DNA of 64,000 nt from Bombyx mori (lineage: Eukaryota; Arthropoda; Insecta; Lepidoptera; Bombycidae): assembly GCF_030269925.1 (NCBI RefSeq), contig NC_085127.1, forward strand, positions 627,501 to 691,500, read 5' to 3'. The notes below the pieces were generated by a model that was given only the letters and a program-made list of their open reading frames with translations, made no database searches and was not told the origin of the DNA. Position numbers and translations under genes: made by a program. Below, piece after piece: positions 12,501 through 26,000 of the stretch; position 1 is the first letter of the stretch, and every line of letters begins with the position of its first letter.

Positions 12501-15500
12501 TCTTCCCACCCATATATGTGAGCACATTCTTCCACTTTCGTCAGCCAAGTAAGGATAGTTTGTTCCTTTGCCATTGGGTCAAATTCGGGGATAACATTTG
12601 TGTTGAACGTAAGTTTGGGCTTATCTGAACCTTTTATTTTGTCAAGAATATTCAAGAATTTATCTACTAATACCTTTGTATCTGAACCGTCGTCCTCCTT
12701 ACCACGCTTAACCTTGCGCGGAAGCTGCGGTGACCCCATATCAGATCCTGAAGAGGAAGACACATGCCGTCTCCTCTGTCCTGTCCTTGTCCTTGTTTTC
12801 CATCTCCTTCTTTCGTATTCGTCCCTGTCGTCAGAGCCGCTTGATTGTTGCCTGCTCGACCGCTGCTTACGCGATCGTCGTTCACTCGATCGCTTTCCAC
12901 GCAACCGTTCTCTTCGAATCATCGTGTCCTTGTCCATTTTATCCAATGGTACCGATTGCTCTATGCTCGAGCTCCTCCTCCTAATTCTTTCCTGTCGACC
13001 TACATCCTGAACCTCGGATGCTCCATGCTCTATCCTCGAGCACATCCTCCTAATCCTTTCCTGTTGACCTACATCCTTAACCTCGGATGCTCCTTGGTCA
13101 CTCCCATGTGTTAGTCCTTCCCCTCGACTAAGCACATGGACCCTACATCCTAACCTCGGATGCTCCTTGCTCTATCCGCGAGCTCATCCTCCCAATCCTT
13201 CCCTGTTGACCTACACCCTCAGCCTTGGATGCTCCTTGGTCACTCCCATGTGTTAGTCCTTCCCCTCGACTAAGCACATGTGACCTACATCCTCAGCCTC
13301 GGATGCTCCTTGGTCATTCCCTATGTGTTAGTCCTTCCCCTCGACTAAGCACATGGGCTCCTTTTTTCATTAAGCCACTTCCTCTTACTAGCCGAGCACT
13401 AGACCCTTCCCCTCGGCTAGTGTCGTCCTCCACGTCACAGTTGATGAGCGTAACTGAAACTCACATTGTGGAGCTTAGAATGATGATAATCATAAACTGC
13501 TTTAACCGGGTTTAATAATTGCAAAAAGTAGAATAGGGTAATTTAAATGGCATAATATCGGGTACATTCCGAAAAGCTAGAAGAGGACTCCTCGTAGAAC
13601 GGGGAACAGAAAAGAAAATAAACTTTATTATGCATGTGCATTCATCGAAAATCATGTATTTCCAAAGACCTGACGCACTCTAATACATTTATGTAAACAT
13701 TTAAACCAATGCAATAACGAGTGTCGTTAGATTCTAATAGAGCCTATAAAACCCTTAACTTTTTCGTCACCATGTAAATAAAACGGTAGGTGGGTAGAAT
13801 GAATTTGTTGTTTTAAGTTTAATTACTTATATTGAAAGTTATAATCGTCATTGATTTCTTCATTGGTTCTTCGTCATTGGTTTATTCAACCCAACGCACA
13901 TGTGATCATTACGTGGTCGATTTTTCAGTGCACTTGCACTGATCGGTTACAAGGCAATAATAAAAAAATGACTCAGTGCAGGTTTGTAATATGAAGAGGA
14001 ACAAGACAAAGAAAATTCATATAAAAAAAAAAAAAAAAATCACAACCACCAGAATTTTCAATATCACTGAATCACATGTAAATAATTAATAATAACTTAC
14101 GTTTTTTACCGATCCGTGGGCGTAGTAAGGTTAGTTTTCTAGAGCCTTATTTATCCCGCTTCTGACCTTTTGGGTGTCAGACATAAATTAAATAGGCCAA
14201 TTTTGCTCACACTCTGCTTTATTCTCCCAATTGTACACTGATGCGCTTTGATCTTGCTTTATTCATAATTACTTTGGACTTCTTATACTAATTTTTACAC
14301 ACAACGCTACCGCGATGTAATTTTGTTGGCCTGTGACATCTATTGACGACATTTGTCAACTGTTGGATTTATAACTTAACAATATTTTAATGGTTTGCAA
14401 TATAGCTCATATTTAATAATAATTCTTAATATGTACAGGACTCTATATAATCATATAAATAATCAGAAACCTTACACTCTATATAATCATATTAATATAA
14501 ATAATCATAAACCTTACAATATGTAGGATAATGATACTCCGACCCGCTTAGCTTAATAGGCAGTTATGTCAGTAAGAGCAACGCCAGCTATCGTCGAATA
14601 GCAAAAACTAATATAATCAAAAGAACTCGTAAAATCGAGAACGCTCGAGAAGTACAACGCCATCTATTGTTAAATGGCGGAAACGCGTATCGAAAATACT
14701 CGGCTCGTGAGGAATGTGCTCGATAATTCTAGAGGTGTCGTATTGACTATAAAAGCGTGCAGTTCAGAAGACAGTTTGTAATCTACTCGAAGCGAAACCG
14801 CGAACGGATCACCTGAAGCGAAGCGGAAGAAGCGAATTACGAATTGTTAAGTACTCTGTGAGTGTTTTAACTGTTAATACAGTTTTAATTTGAACTTTGG
14901 TAGAATTTTTATTTATTTCCGAACCCCTAACGCGTAACAATATTAAGTCTTATACATTAGTCAGTCAATGGTTAACGTGCAACGATCCACCACGGTTGCT
15001 GACGCGAATAAACATGTAATTATACTTAGTGTTTTATTGACCGCTCCAATGAGCTTTCCGAAGGACAATACACACAACGCATAACAACCCCACCACACAA
15101 ACCTCACACTGATGACCCCGACGTGTGCTATTCCCCTACACATACAAATAAGGCCCTTTCGGCGACAATACCTCCTATAAACTAGCTCTAACTATATACC
15201 ATTTCTATTTCTACTACAAACTATTTCTATCTTCATGATGCATAATAAAATATTGAAATAAACGTAAAGTATGTAACAAGTGAACGGAAAATTAACTGAC
15301 AACCGATGACACGCCACACAAATAGACCTGAGTCACATAGTCAAAGAGAAACTCTAAAATTAGACATTCCTAACGAAATCTCATAGGAACGTTACTATAA
15401 TGCGTTCGTGACCCAGCAATGGCACGCGTGCCTCTTGTGTTTACGTGTTCGACACGGATCCGGAAATCCACTAAATTGATATTCATGTAAGGATAAGTAT

Positions 15501-18500
15501 TTATATACTTTTTGCTGCTAACAATGAAAATGAAGATAACAACGAACTTAGGCCTTAAAAGTTGCTAAATTAATATTTTTATGATCTTATAATCCCTCTA
15601 TAATTTTATTGCCCCGTAGTCAATTCTGTTGCAAACTTTAATGCATACAACCTTAGTCATGACTTTTTGAATATTTAATTGTAATTCAAATTGATAGGAT
15701 AGAGCATCGACAGGAATCAAGGCATCTTGGGAATTTGTAGTATTTTTTATTTTTATTGCTTCGATGAGTGGACGAGCTCACAGCCCACCTGGTGTTAAGT
15801 GGTTACTGGAGCCCATAAACATCTGCAACGTAAATGCGCCACCCACCTTGACATATAAGTTCTAAGTTCTCAGAATAGTTCGTTACAACGGCTGCCCCAC
15901 CCTTCAAACTGAAACGCATTACTGCTTCACGATAGAAATAGGCAGGGTGGTGGTACCTACCCGTGGGGACTCACAAAAGTTCCTACCACCAGTAAATTTT
16001 ACTACATGTACTTTAAAAATCATTTGCGAATACCTCATGTGAATAAACATGCTCCAACTTTTTTAAAGAGCTTCTAAAACTTACCTAACACAGTAAGGTT
16101 GAAGAACTTGCTCATTTTAGGTTCCATGTTGACCTGGCACTCATAGCGTCCAGCATCAGTGGTCCGAAGCCTCTCGATTCTCAAGGTATGCCGGCTAGAG
16201 CCACTGCCTCCCCGGGACGACGTCGCAGAAACACGCGCGTCTGCTGTGAAAACTGACCCTGCATGAGACAGGATTTGAAGGTCACTGGACCTTACCCAAG
16301 ATACCTGCGGACAGTCAAGAAAATTTGTTGTATGATTCTCATATAGTCTAGTTATACCGCCATTCTCGCATCTATCTCAGCTGTGGGTTAATTTGTCGAG
16401 AAGACCTCCTTAATGGGAAAGACATATTTGGCACATCGGTTTATTTACAATAAATAGCACAATAACCCAAACTTTTGAGATCTTGTCGAGCTCTTCTGGC
16501 ATGAGAATTAGTTTTAAAGCAAATAAAAAGTATGTCTAAGAATAAAACATTTCGAAACCTGCTATTTTCATCAGTCATCAAGCAGCGCCTAGCAACAGGG
16601 ACTGAATATCCTGGCAGAGTGCCTTGGCTAATCACTACGCTACTGTGCGAGTCGCTATTGTAGCTGACAATTATAAGCTACTAATGTGTTTCGAGCTGAA
16701 TTTTTTAAAATAACTTTAGTTATAGTCAAACTTCATTAGAAGATGGGACTTCAAAAAGGAAATGACTAATTACTGGACCCTTTTTGGATGTTTACTTTAT
16801 ATTATGATTATATATTATGTGGCGCCAATTATTTATCTATCGCTACCTATTCACGCCATTAACATAGTTAAAACATTACCGCCATGCTGTAAAAGTTTTG
16901 CTCCTATTAAGAATACTAGAATCATTGGAACGAAGTTCCTTATGGAACGATGCGGAGGGGTACCCTAACCGGGAAAAAACGTCTGTAACGTAAGATTTTT
17001 AGTAGTAATGCACACAGTGTACGTCTTAACTTTGTAATAACGTACAAAAAATAACATATTTTTTTATCATTCATTGACCACGATCTCAGAGCGTTCGTTT
17101 ACGCAATACACTAACTCTTATGCAAACTGCCGTGAATGAAGTGTACCACAATAAGTTCGCACGTTACCGAATGACCGTGGATTGTTGCGAAGCCTCCAGT
17201 TTTATTTTCTTTATACCTCGAATATAACTTAAAATTAATATTTTAATAATAAGGAATTTCATTCCTATCCGGTGTCCACGACACTACACATATTTTTCCT
17301 ATTCTCATTTTATGAATCTTAAAAAAAATTAGGTAACCATGAACCTAGCGATAGGATGTGGCTACGGTAGCCTATGGAGATCAGTAAGCTCAGGCACATA
17401 GCCGGTCTATTCCGAGCGATTTCCGAAAGCTTGGTTTGAATAAAGAATGAAATTAACACGGGTAATACGCAAGGCAAAAATTCTGCCCACGCTAGTGAAA
17501 GTGTGTAGTTGCGAATGCCAGCAGTTGGCACTAGATACTTCCGGCAAGCTCCGTAGTAAGGGGCGAGGTACGAGGCGTGGGGCGACTCTAAATAAAGCTC
17601 CCGTGCAGCTTTTTATAAACTAGTGGAGTTACCAGTTTAATTACACTGAAATTATTGGTGTAGGTTTGAAAATGTCGGTGATTTTATCGGAATTTCGCGA
17701 GCAGTTGCCATGATTTAAGACAAATTCAAGGTTTAATTTCACATAGCGCTGGTTATAATTAGGAAAACTATCAGGAATTAGAGTTGAGTGAGAGATTATA
17801 TTTAAGAGTAATAAGGTTTTTTGGTTGATGGAAAAATTTTGAAATGGTTTGAAAAACTTGCAACTTTTGTCTTATATAAAAATATGTTGCAATATTTTTA
17901 TTTTTTATGGTATAGACAATAGAACTAGCTCACGATCCATTCTGTGTTAAGTGGTTGTGAACTGTGTACTACGTTTCGAAATATCAAAAAGTAACTTGGA
18001 TCCGGGACAATACTGAAGAACAACAGGAAATATTCCGATTAGCTTAGTTTGAAACTCGTTTGAAAAGACAGGTACATTGAACAGTGGATTCGCCCATAAA
18101 AAAAAAGCTATAACAAGATGTTGTCAAATTCATAATACATTTTGGACCAATTTGACAAGTGATAGGGTGTGATCTTGCCAACTTCTGTTGCGAAGCAGTC
18201 ATGCGCCCCGGTGTGAAAGGACGCGAGTGAGACCACGACCTCAGGCCATTCTCATTGTGATGCGTTTGGATTGAACACTGAACCACTGTGATTTACAAGT
18301 TGACTGTAATCAACAAGTCAATAAATACGCCAAGCTGGTCTAAGCAAACATTTATTTTTCAATTAATTCAACCAAGGCCCACTCGGCTGGCAACCTTGGC
18401 TCCATAGTGTCGTTGACCGACATTTTTGGAACGCTTTCGCCCAGTGTCAGCTGTCCGTTTTTATTCCACGTCCACGTGTCCCGGACGCCCCCGCCTCACG

Positions 18501-21500
18501 TAAATCCATCCGCCTATATCAGGCAAGGCGGTGATTTTCTCAATCAACTTCAGTAGGTACGTTTGGATTTTTTGGCTTTGATCCTATGTTGAAGTATGCG
18601 TGGTATTGATTGATTTATGAAACTTGGAACTTTTAGAAACTTCTAGGCATGGATAAAATCATGCATTATATGAATGTATCACTGTAGTGCTAATTGAACT
18701 TTGAATGTATTTAAGAAACGAAATTAGAAGTAAGTGGTAAGTAGGTAAGTGGGAAAAAATATTCTATCAACTTATTATCATTAAAGGTAGCATGCTCTCT
18801 TCTGAATTAAATGTATTTCAGATAAATCTAGTTCAATTTTTATGATTTTAAGTGATTTCCCGCGCCGCTGCCTTGTTTCATATTAATATTATTTGAATCG
18901 GTTTTCATTCTAAAATTACAATTTTTATTTTATGCGCGGAACCCTTATTCTTTTTTCATGCTGCTTTTAGCAGCCTAAGCTAATCAGTATTACGTCAATT
19001 ATCCGTCACACACGTCACATCCGAACCTAAATAACGTAACACGTAACGAAGTTGCATTCAGCCGCATTTTCCCAATATTCGCGAAACAGTTTAAGAAAAT
19101 AAAAACAATGTGCTTCCGTATTGTTTATCAAATAACTTGCAAATATAAATGGCAGAGATCACAATTTTCACTCCGAATCATGAAGCGCGTGAATAACCAT
19201 AATTTATGGACATATTATCGAGTTTGACGACGTTGTATGAACGCATACCGCATCAGGTACTGCGTGTCGGAATTTCTGACTAAACGCCTACAGTTGAAAT
19301 GGAAGAGATTCGGTCACTTGATTTGTTTTATACCGTGTATTTGAAACGATTTCATCACTAGTGGTAGGACCTCTTATGAGTCCGCGCGGGTAGGTCCGGG
19401 TAGTCCGCCCTGCCTATTTCTGCCGTGAAGCAGTAATGCGTTTCGGTTTGAAGGGTGGGGCAGCCGCTGTAACTATACTTGAGACCTTAGAGCTTATATC
19501 TCAAGGAGGGTGGCGCATTTACGTTATAGATGTTTATGGGCTCCTAGGCTCCAGTAACCACTTAACACCAGGCTGTGAGCTCGTCCACCCATCTAAGCAA
19601 TAAAAAAAAAATAAAAAAAACTACCTCTCAGCACCAGGTTAGCCGTGAACTTATTCCGCTTCTGGAGCGGTAAAAATGGCTAAGTCTCCGAGCTAAATAA
19701 TTGTGACCCGCAGTAAAACAGAATTACTCAAATATACTCAGATATATTATACTCACAGATTTATCACCTAAACGAAGCACTCGGCACTCCAAGGCGGCTG
19801 TTTGTCCAACAGCAGCGATGAGTGAATCTCTCTGTCGAGGGGCAAAGGCCGGGCCTGTGCCTTCAGTCACCGACACAACCTCTCCGTCGGCACACCATCG
19901 CGAAATACCTGTAATATTCAAATTATTTCAGACTAGCTGACCCGGCAGACTTTGTAGTGCCTCAATCTATAAATAAAAGACCAAAACTTTTGTATAAAAT
20001 AAACTTAAAACAAACAAAAGGAATCCGTTCGACGGAGGCCACATAAAAGGAAAAACAAAATTGTTATTTTTATTGAATTCCGAGTATTTTCATATTTATC
20101 TACCTTTTAAACCTTCTCTGGACTTCCACAAATAATTCAAGACCAAAATTAACCAAATCGGTCCAGCCGTTCTCGAGTTTTAGCGAGACTAACGAACAGC
20201 AATTTATTTTTATATATAGAGATATATAGATAATATTAATTATGTATTTTGAGACAGCATTAGGTTTAAACTAGAACACTAGAAGTAACTGACCAATTCC
20301 ACGAGATACATCTGAGGATCGCTTGATCCGGGAGATCGTCTGCCTAAGTTTGTTAGTTTTTTTTTTATTGCTTAGATGGGTGGATGTAGTCGTCGTGGCC
20401 TAAAGGATAAGACGTCCGATGCATTCGTGTTGAGCGATGCACCGGTGTTCGAATCCCGCAGGCGGGTACTAATTTTTCTAATGAAATATGTACTTAACAA
20501 ATGTTCACGATTGACTTCCACGGTGAAGAAATAACATCGTGTAATAAAAATCAAACCCGCAAAATTATAATTTGCGTAATTACTGGTGGTAGGACCTCTA
20601 GTGAGTCCACGCGGGTAGGTACCGTCCAGGCGGGTAGATCGTCCATCAATCTAAGCAATAAAAAAAAAACGAGCTCACAGCCCACCTGGTGTTAAGTGGT
20701 CACTGGAGCCCATATACATCTACAACGTAAATGCGCCACCCAGCTTGAGACATAAGTTCTAAGGTGTCAGTATAGTTACAACGGCTGCCTCACCCTTCAA
20801 ACCGAAACGCATCACTACTTCACGGCAGAAATAGGCGAGGTGGTGGTACCTACCCGTGCGGACTCACAAGAGGTCCTACCACCAATAATTACGCAAATTT
20901 TGCGGGTTTGATATTTACTACACGATGTGATTCCTTCATCGTGGAAGTCAATCGTGAACATTGGTTAAGTACGTATTTCATTAGAAAAATTTATACCCGT
21001 CTGCGGGATTCGAACACCGGTGCATCGCTAGATATCAGTGTACCGGACGTCTTAGCCTTTAGGCCACGACGACTCGACATTTCTACTGCGATGCACCCAT
21101 ACTTTACGTTTCCAAGACTCACAAGAGGTCCTACCACCAGTAACCAGTTTGCTAGTATTTAAAAACAGTCTAGAATGCCTCATTTAGATTTACATTTTAG
21201 AACTTCTCCCAATATTGCTTGTTCACAATCGAGATCACTTTGCAAAGCGTATTCTAATTATGTTCACCATGTACCTACGTATTTTATATTCGTACGCAAT
21301 AAAATCTGTACCCTACTCCATAAAGACCAAAACAAACTGTAAGGACAAATCGCAGTTCGCGAGTGCAGGGCTTAGGGCGCGGGGCAAGGACGGGCTATGA
21401 ATGGATGGTGACGTCATCGGGAGCTTGTGCACCAAACAGGCGCTGTAGGGTTGATGAATTTGTTAAAAATAAACATAATAAACGAGTCGAAAAATAGTAC

Positions 21501-23008
21501 ACTGTGCAAACACGCGGGAGGAAATGTCCAACTTTTGTCCCGCGGTGCACATACTATTTTTTCTCCTACCAGGCCGAAAGTTCGTGGAGTACCGAGTCAG
21601 AGTCCGGGGGCGAAGCCCCGGTAGGGTCCAAGGGCGAAGCCCTGGTGGGGGGTAGGGGGGGTGGACCCTCCCCCTATACTCATAAAAAAAAAGAATTTAA
21701 CTGTTTTTTTAATTTTTAAATAATCTACTAATTGAATAAGAACTGTCTGATGAACTCATATTTGTTTCATACTTCACTATTAAATTTTATTGCCTTTTGT
21801 TTATTTCACTTTTACACTAAGCACAATATTGCAAATTACACGAAATTTTAGGTGCGTGAGAGCAGACGTAGACACTAACGCGCATGCGCACTTGTCAGTA
21901 CCCAGGGAGAAAATGTTACACTTTCTACCCTGTACAGCGGGAGGAAAAGTTACACTTTCTTCCCTATACAGCGGGAGGAAAACCGAACTTTCGACGTGGG
22001 TGGGAAAAAGATAATTTTAGCCAGTGTTTCGATACTTATTTATCCCTATCTAGGGTAAACAAAGCGCAGGCCACATCTGTTGTCCAGCGTAGAGCACATG
22101 GAGATCACCGAGGTAATGTCGTCACCCTCATTAGGTCAAGGTCTTAGATTAACAGTTTTCAGGCACTTCTAGACAGCCCCTCTAGAGAATAGTAAAGAAA
22201 ATTACATGGTGCAGATAGCATGATCAGTAGATGTACCAATGTCTCCTCCATTTGTGAACCTTTTTTTTTGTTTTTTGACTAATTAAACATATATTATTTC
22301 GCTCGATATAAATATTTTGTAAATAGGCAGTTTTTTTAAGCAGAAAGCAGTTGAATATCTTCTTTTTTTCTATTTGGGAACTGATTGTAATAAAAATGTT
22401 AACAAAATATTAAAGTGTCAGTCAATAATTTCCATTATTAGATGAACACCATTTCGTTTGTAATTACGTTTCCAAGAGACATTTAGAAATAGTTCAAGTG
22501 ACACAATCCAGCTCAACATTAAAGTCAGTCAAAAAATATGGATTCAGCGAGTTCTCTTCTTTCAACATTTATCCAAATAACGGTCAAAACAAGTTTACCA
22601 ACCCTAACAACAACATTATTAAGATGCCGATGTGTGCGGAAACTCTGAGTCATCATCTAAGATACAAGTCGCGTAAATGCATTCCTCCATTCATTGCTGC
22701 TAACTCGTTAACACAGCGGGGATGTCACATTATAATCAAAAGAAAAACACATTTTCCTTTGAATTAATTTAATTCCTTAATTCATTAGAGAATTTACCAT
22801 TTTTATCTGAACTAGTAATCCCCCAGTAGTCGAAATACGAATGGAAATTATAAGTTGGAACATTCTTAACCATAATAATGTTCGTTAATGTTATTGTCAA
22901 GGATTATACTTCTGTAATCACAAAATTTCGCCAAGACTACACTATATAGAAATCAAATCAAATCAAACACCACAGACCACAATAACTAACAATAAACAAA
23001 TGAGTATT

Positions 23009-23091
<83 letters not shown>

Positions 23092-26000
23092 GTGTGTCAA
23101 ATACATGAGAGTGTGTGTAATGTTTTTTTTGTGTGTTTTCTATATCCATAATTTCGAAAAAAATATTAGCATTCTGCATTCCTTCTCTATATTCTCTATA
23201 AGTGTGGCAAATTTCACAGTCCTGCGTCCGCGCAATTTTCTTAAAAAGAGGTACAATGTTTTTGCTTCACGTATTAATATAACTGAATAAAAGCTTCAAA
23301 AGTAAAATAAGAATCTCCTATATTGCAAACACTGCTGCCTATTCTGAAACAAAAGTTCAAATTTACAATTCTGAAATAATACTAAAAATGATATGATTGA
23401 AGAGGGGAGCAATCTAAAAAGACTTGGATGTACTGTGTGAAAGAGGATATGAGATAACAGAGTGAGAGTGCAGATACGAGATGATGTATGATAAGCCTGA
23501 ATGGAAGAAGAGAGCTAACTGCGCCGACCCCACATACTGAGGGCAAGAAGAAGGACTAAAGATGCAGTCATTGTCTTGAATAATCCTCAAAACTCACCAG
23601 AGCCGTGGCGTTCATCGCTTTGATAACTAAAGTTACCTAATCAGCAATTGTAACGGCTACTGATTCATGCAGCCGACAATGTCAATAATTTCAGACAGTG
23701 ACAGCTTTTGAATCAACTTATTGTTAGGTGCTAAATATAATTTACCAAACTTGAACTTCTAACACTACATGAAAACATATAACATGTTTCATGTGTTTTT
23801 GATAGAAATACTACTTGATTACAACGAGTATAAATATGGAGCGTTTCAAAGCAAGAATAGGAAGTAATAATGAATTTGAAAACTCCCTTTGTTACCAATA
23901 GAGCTCACTCTACCTTGCACAGCCCATAATGAGTATTAGCCACTAAAACAAACGATAATCGTGTATGAGTGTGCCGCAAGCGGATGCGGGCGCCACACGC
24001 ACATCCGCTTGTAAAATCCTACACGTGCTCGCATCTCGACTCATTGCTAATTTGATATTGTGCGTTTTCGGTGGCCACGGCTTTTAATTTATTTATCAGG
24101 GATCTAATAGAGGGTGCAACTATAAAAGGAACTCAAAAGTTATGAACGCACTGCTCCCTCCTGACTGAACATTTGTTCGCCCACCTGTACAGGTCAAACT
24201 GGAAAGTCCTCCAGGTCACCAGTAATCCTTCCTTGATAAAACAAAAGCCTTCCAGTTGTACAATGTAGAATGTACGCATCAAAGTGTAACGTCAAGTAAA
24301 ACAGAAATGAGCGATAAAAAAAACAACTTCGGTTATTTCATTTTTCTAATTGCTTAGTTGTACGGAGGAGCTCAATCCTGGTGATAAACGGTTATTTGGG
24401 CCCAGAGACATGAACGAGGTAATGCTGCCACCCACCTGACTTGAATTCTAAGTCTCAATTTTAGTTTTTCACGACAACTGGCCCACCCTTGCTTGCTTCA
24501 CAGCAGAAATAGGCAGGGTGGTACCTACCCGTGCGGGTTCACAAAACGCCCTGCCACCGGTAACTTATTAATTAAAAGATATTAATAATTAGCTAAATGT
24601 AGTTACAATATAATCTAACTTCATGGGACGATCATAAAATATAATTTCTCTCTTGCAAAGCGTATTTATTGTCACTTTATTTGTTATATAGTAGCGATGT
24701 GGCATTTTTATACCATTACCAAGCATGAAAAAATACAGATAAATGTAATTTGTGACCAAAGAAACAATTTCTCGCAAGCATTGAGCACTTTATCTACTAC
24801 AACCCCATTGGACAATAAAGCAGTGAAGCTAATAATGTACTGTAATTATCCTGTACTGAATTTAAGGTTGTAAAAATCGTGTCGTGATCGCCGCGGGTGG
24901 CCGACGCGAAATCCGACACGTGCTCTTAATAAGCGCACACGTGCAAATTACAATATGAATATTATTACAATGCCATGATGTACAAACACGAAACTTTAAC
25001 TGAAGTTAGTACGCACGCTACACAGAATGCTATTGAATTTTTTTTGCGATGTTATAAGGATAGTACTTAAAGATGCATAATACACCTACTTAGTTGGAAT
25101 AATCTCTTAGGCTACCAGGGAATGAGTAGGGGATAAAAAGACATGTATTGTGAAAACAGAGACCTTGGAACTCATGTCTCAAGGTGGGTGGCAGCATTTA
25201 CATTGTAGATATCTATGGACTCCGGTAACCCCTTAACACCATGTGGGCCGTGAGCTCGTCCATTCGTAAGCAATAAAAATAAGACAATCACTATACCATA
25301 ATATCGAAAATCCTTCCCTTGTTCGATAATCCTGTGCCCATTTATATGGAAGCCGATAATTTACAATTCATTTGAGAAATTTACTTCTAAACAGGGCATA
25401 GATATGTGAACTTGCGCTCATGAATACCTCAGTCTACTCTATCGGCTTCAACGTGCTCTTGTTACCACTTAATACCGGGTAGGCCGTTCGCCACCTCGAC
25501 GACTACACCGGTCGAACATTATCGGGTGAGTAGCGAGCTTGGTTGCAATATTGACCGCGGAAACACTTCCTCTTTATCCGGGTTCTGTCTCGGGCAGGGT
25601 GTAGGGGGAGTCGTTTAGTGGGAAAGCCTTTTTCGGTCCTGATTTTTGTTACTCGGGTCAAAACCCGAGTAACCTCGTAGGTGGTTCAGTCTCGACCCGA
25701 AAAAAAACAATTAAGCAAATTCTTCTGCTGAGGAGCAGGTTGTAGATGATATTAGGAAGTTGTTAATGCAATTAAGATGATGATATCGAGTCCCAAAATC
25801 GCTGGTTGCAGTATTTACGGGCTCTGGAACAGAATACCAGAGCCGTATTCATCTGCACATCTTCGTCAAAGAAAACTGTTATTGTCATTTAAATGATCGC
25901 CCAAAATAAACAGTAAAAATTTATTTCGAAAACATCAAACGCTCAAAACCCAACAGTTTCGCGTCGGAACATACAGCACGCGGCTGCCGCCTCGGACATT

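Larger units (their letters stand above)
8296..14518 (-). mobile_element. Ty3/Gypsy LTR retrotransposon, defective, in dpr intron 3
   Basis: A 6,223-bp element read on the minus strand. LTRs at 14168-14518 (5') and 8296-8646 (3') are each 351 bp and identical as far as I can read, and ATAT flanks the element on both sides (8292-8295, 14519-14522). Gene order gag, protease, RT, RNase H, integrase fits Ty3/Gypsy. The coding part has at least six frameshifts, a stop in the second zinc knuckle, and internal deletions in RT and integrase. No TGG primer-binding site follows the 5' LTR and no clear polypurine tract precedes the 3' LTR, so the internal edges may also be altered. It cannot encode its own transposition and was probably moved by an intact relative. 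Confidence 0.9.

Noticed and set aside
14140..14168. Primer-binding site for the gypsy element
   Set aside because: The sequence after the 5' LTR (ggtcagaagcggg in sense) lacks the expected TGG and I could not match it to a tRNA end.
22958..23179. Open frame of repeated Thr-His
   Set aside because: Translation of the TG microsatellite.
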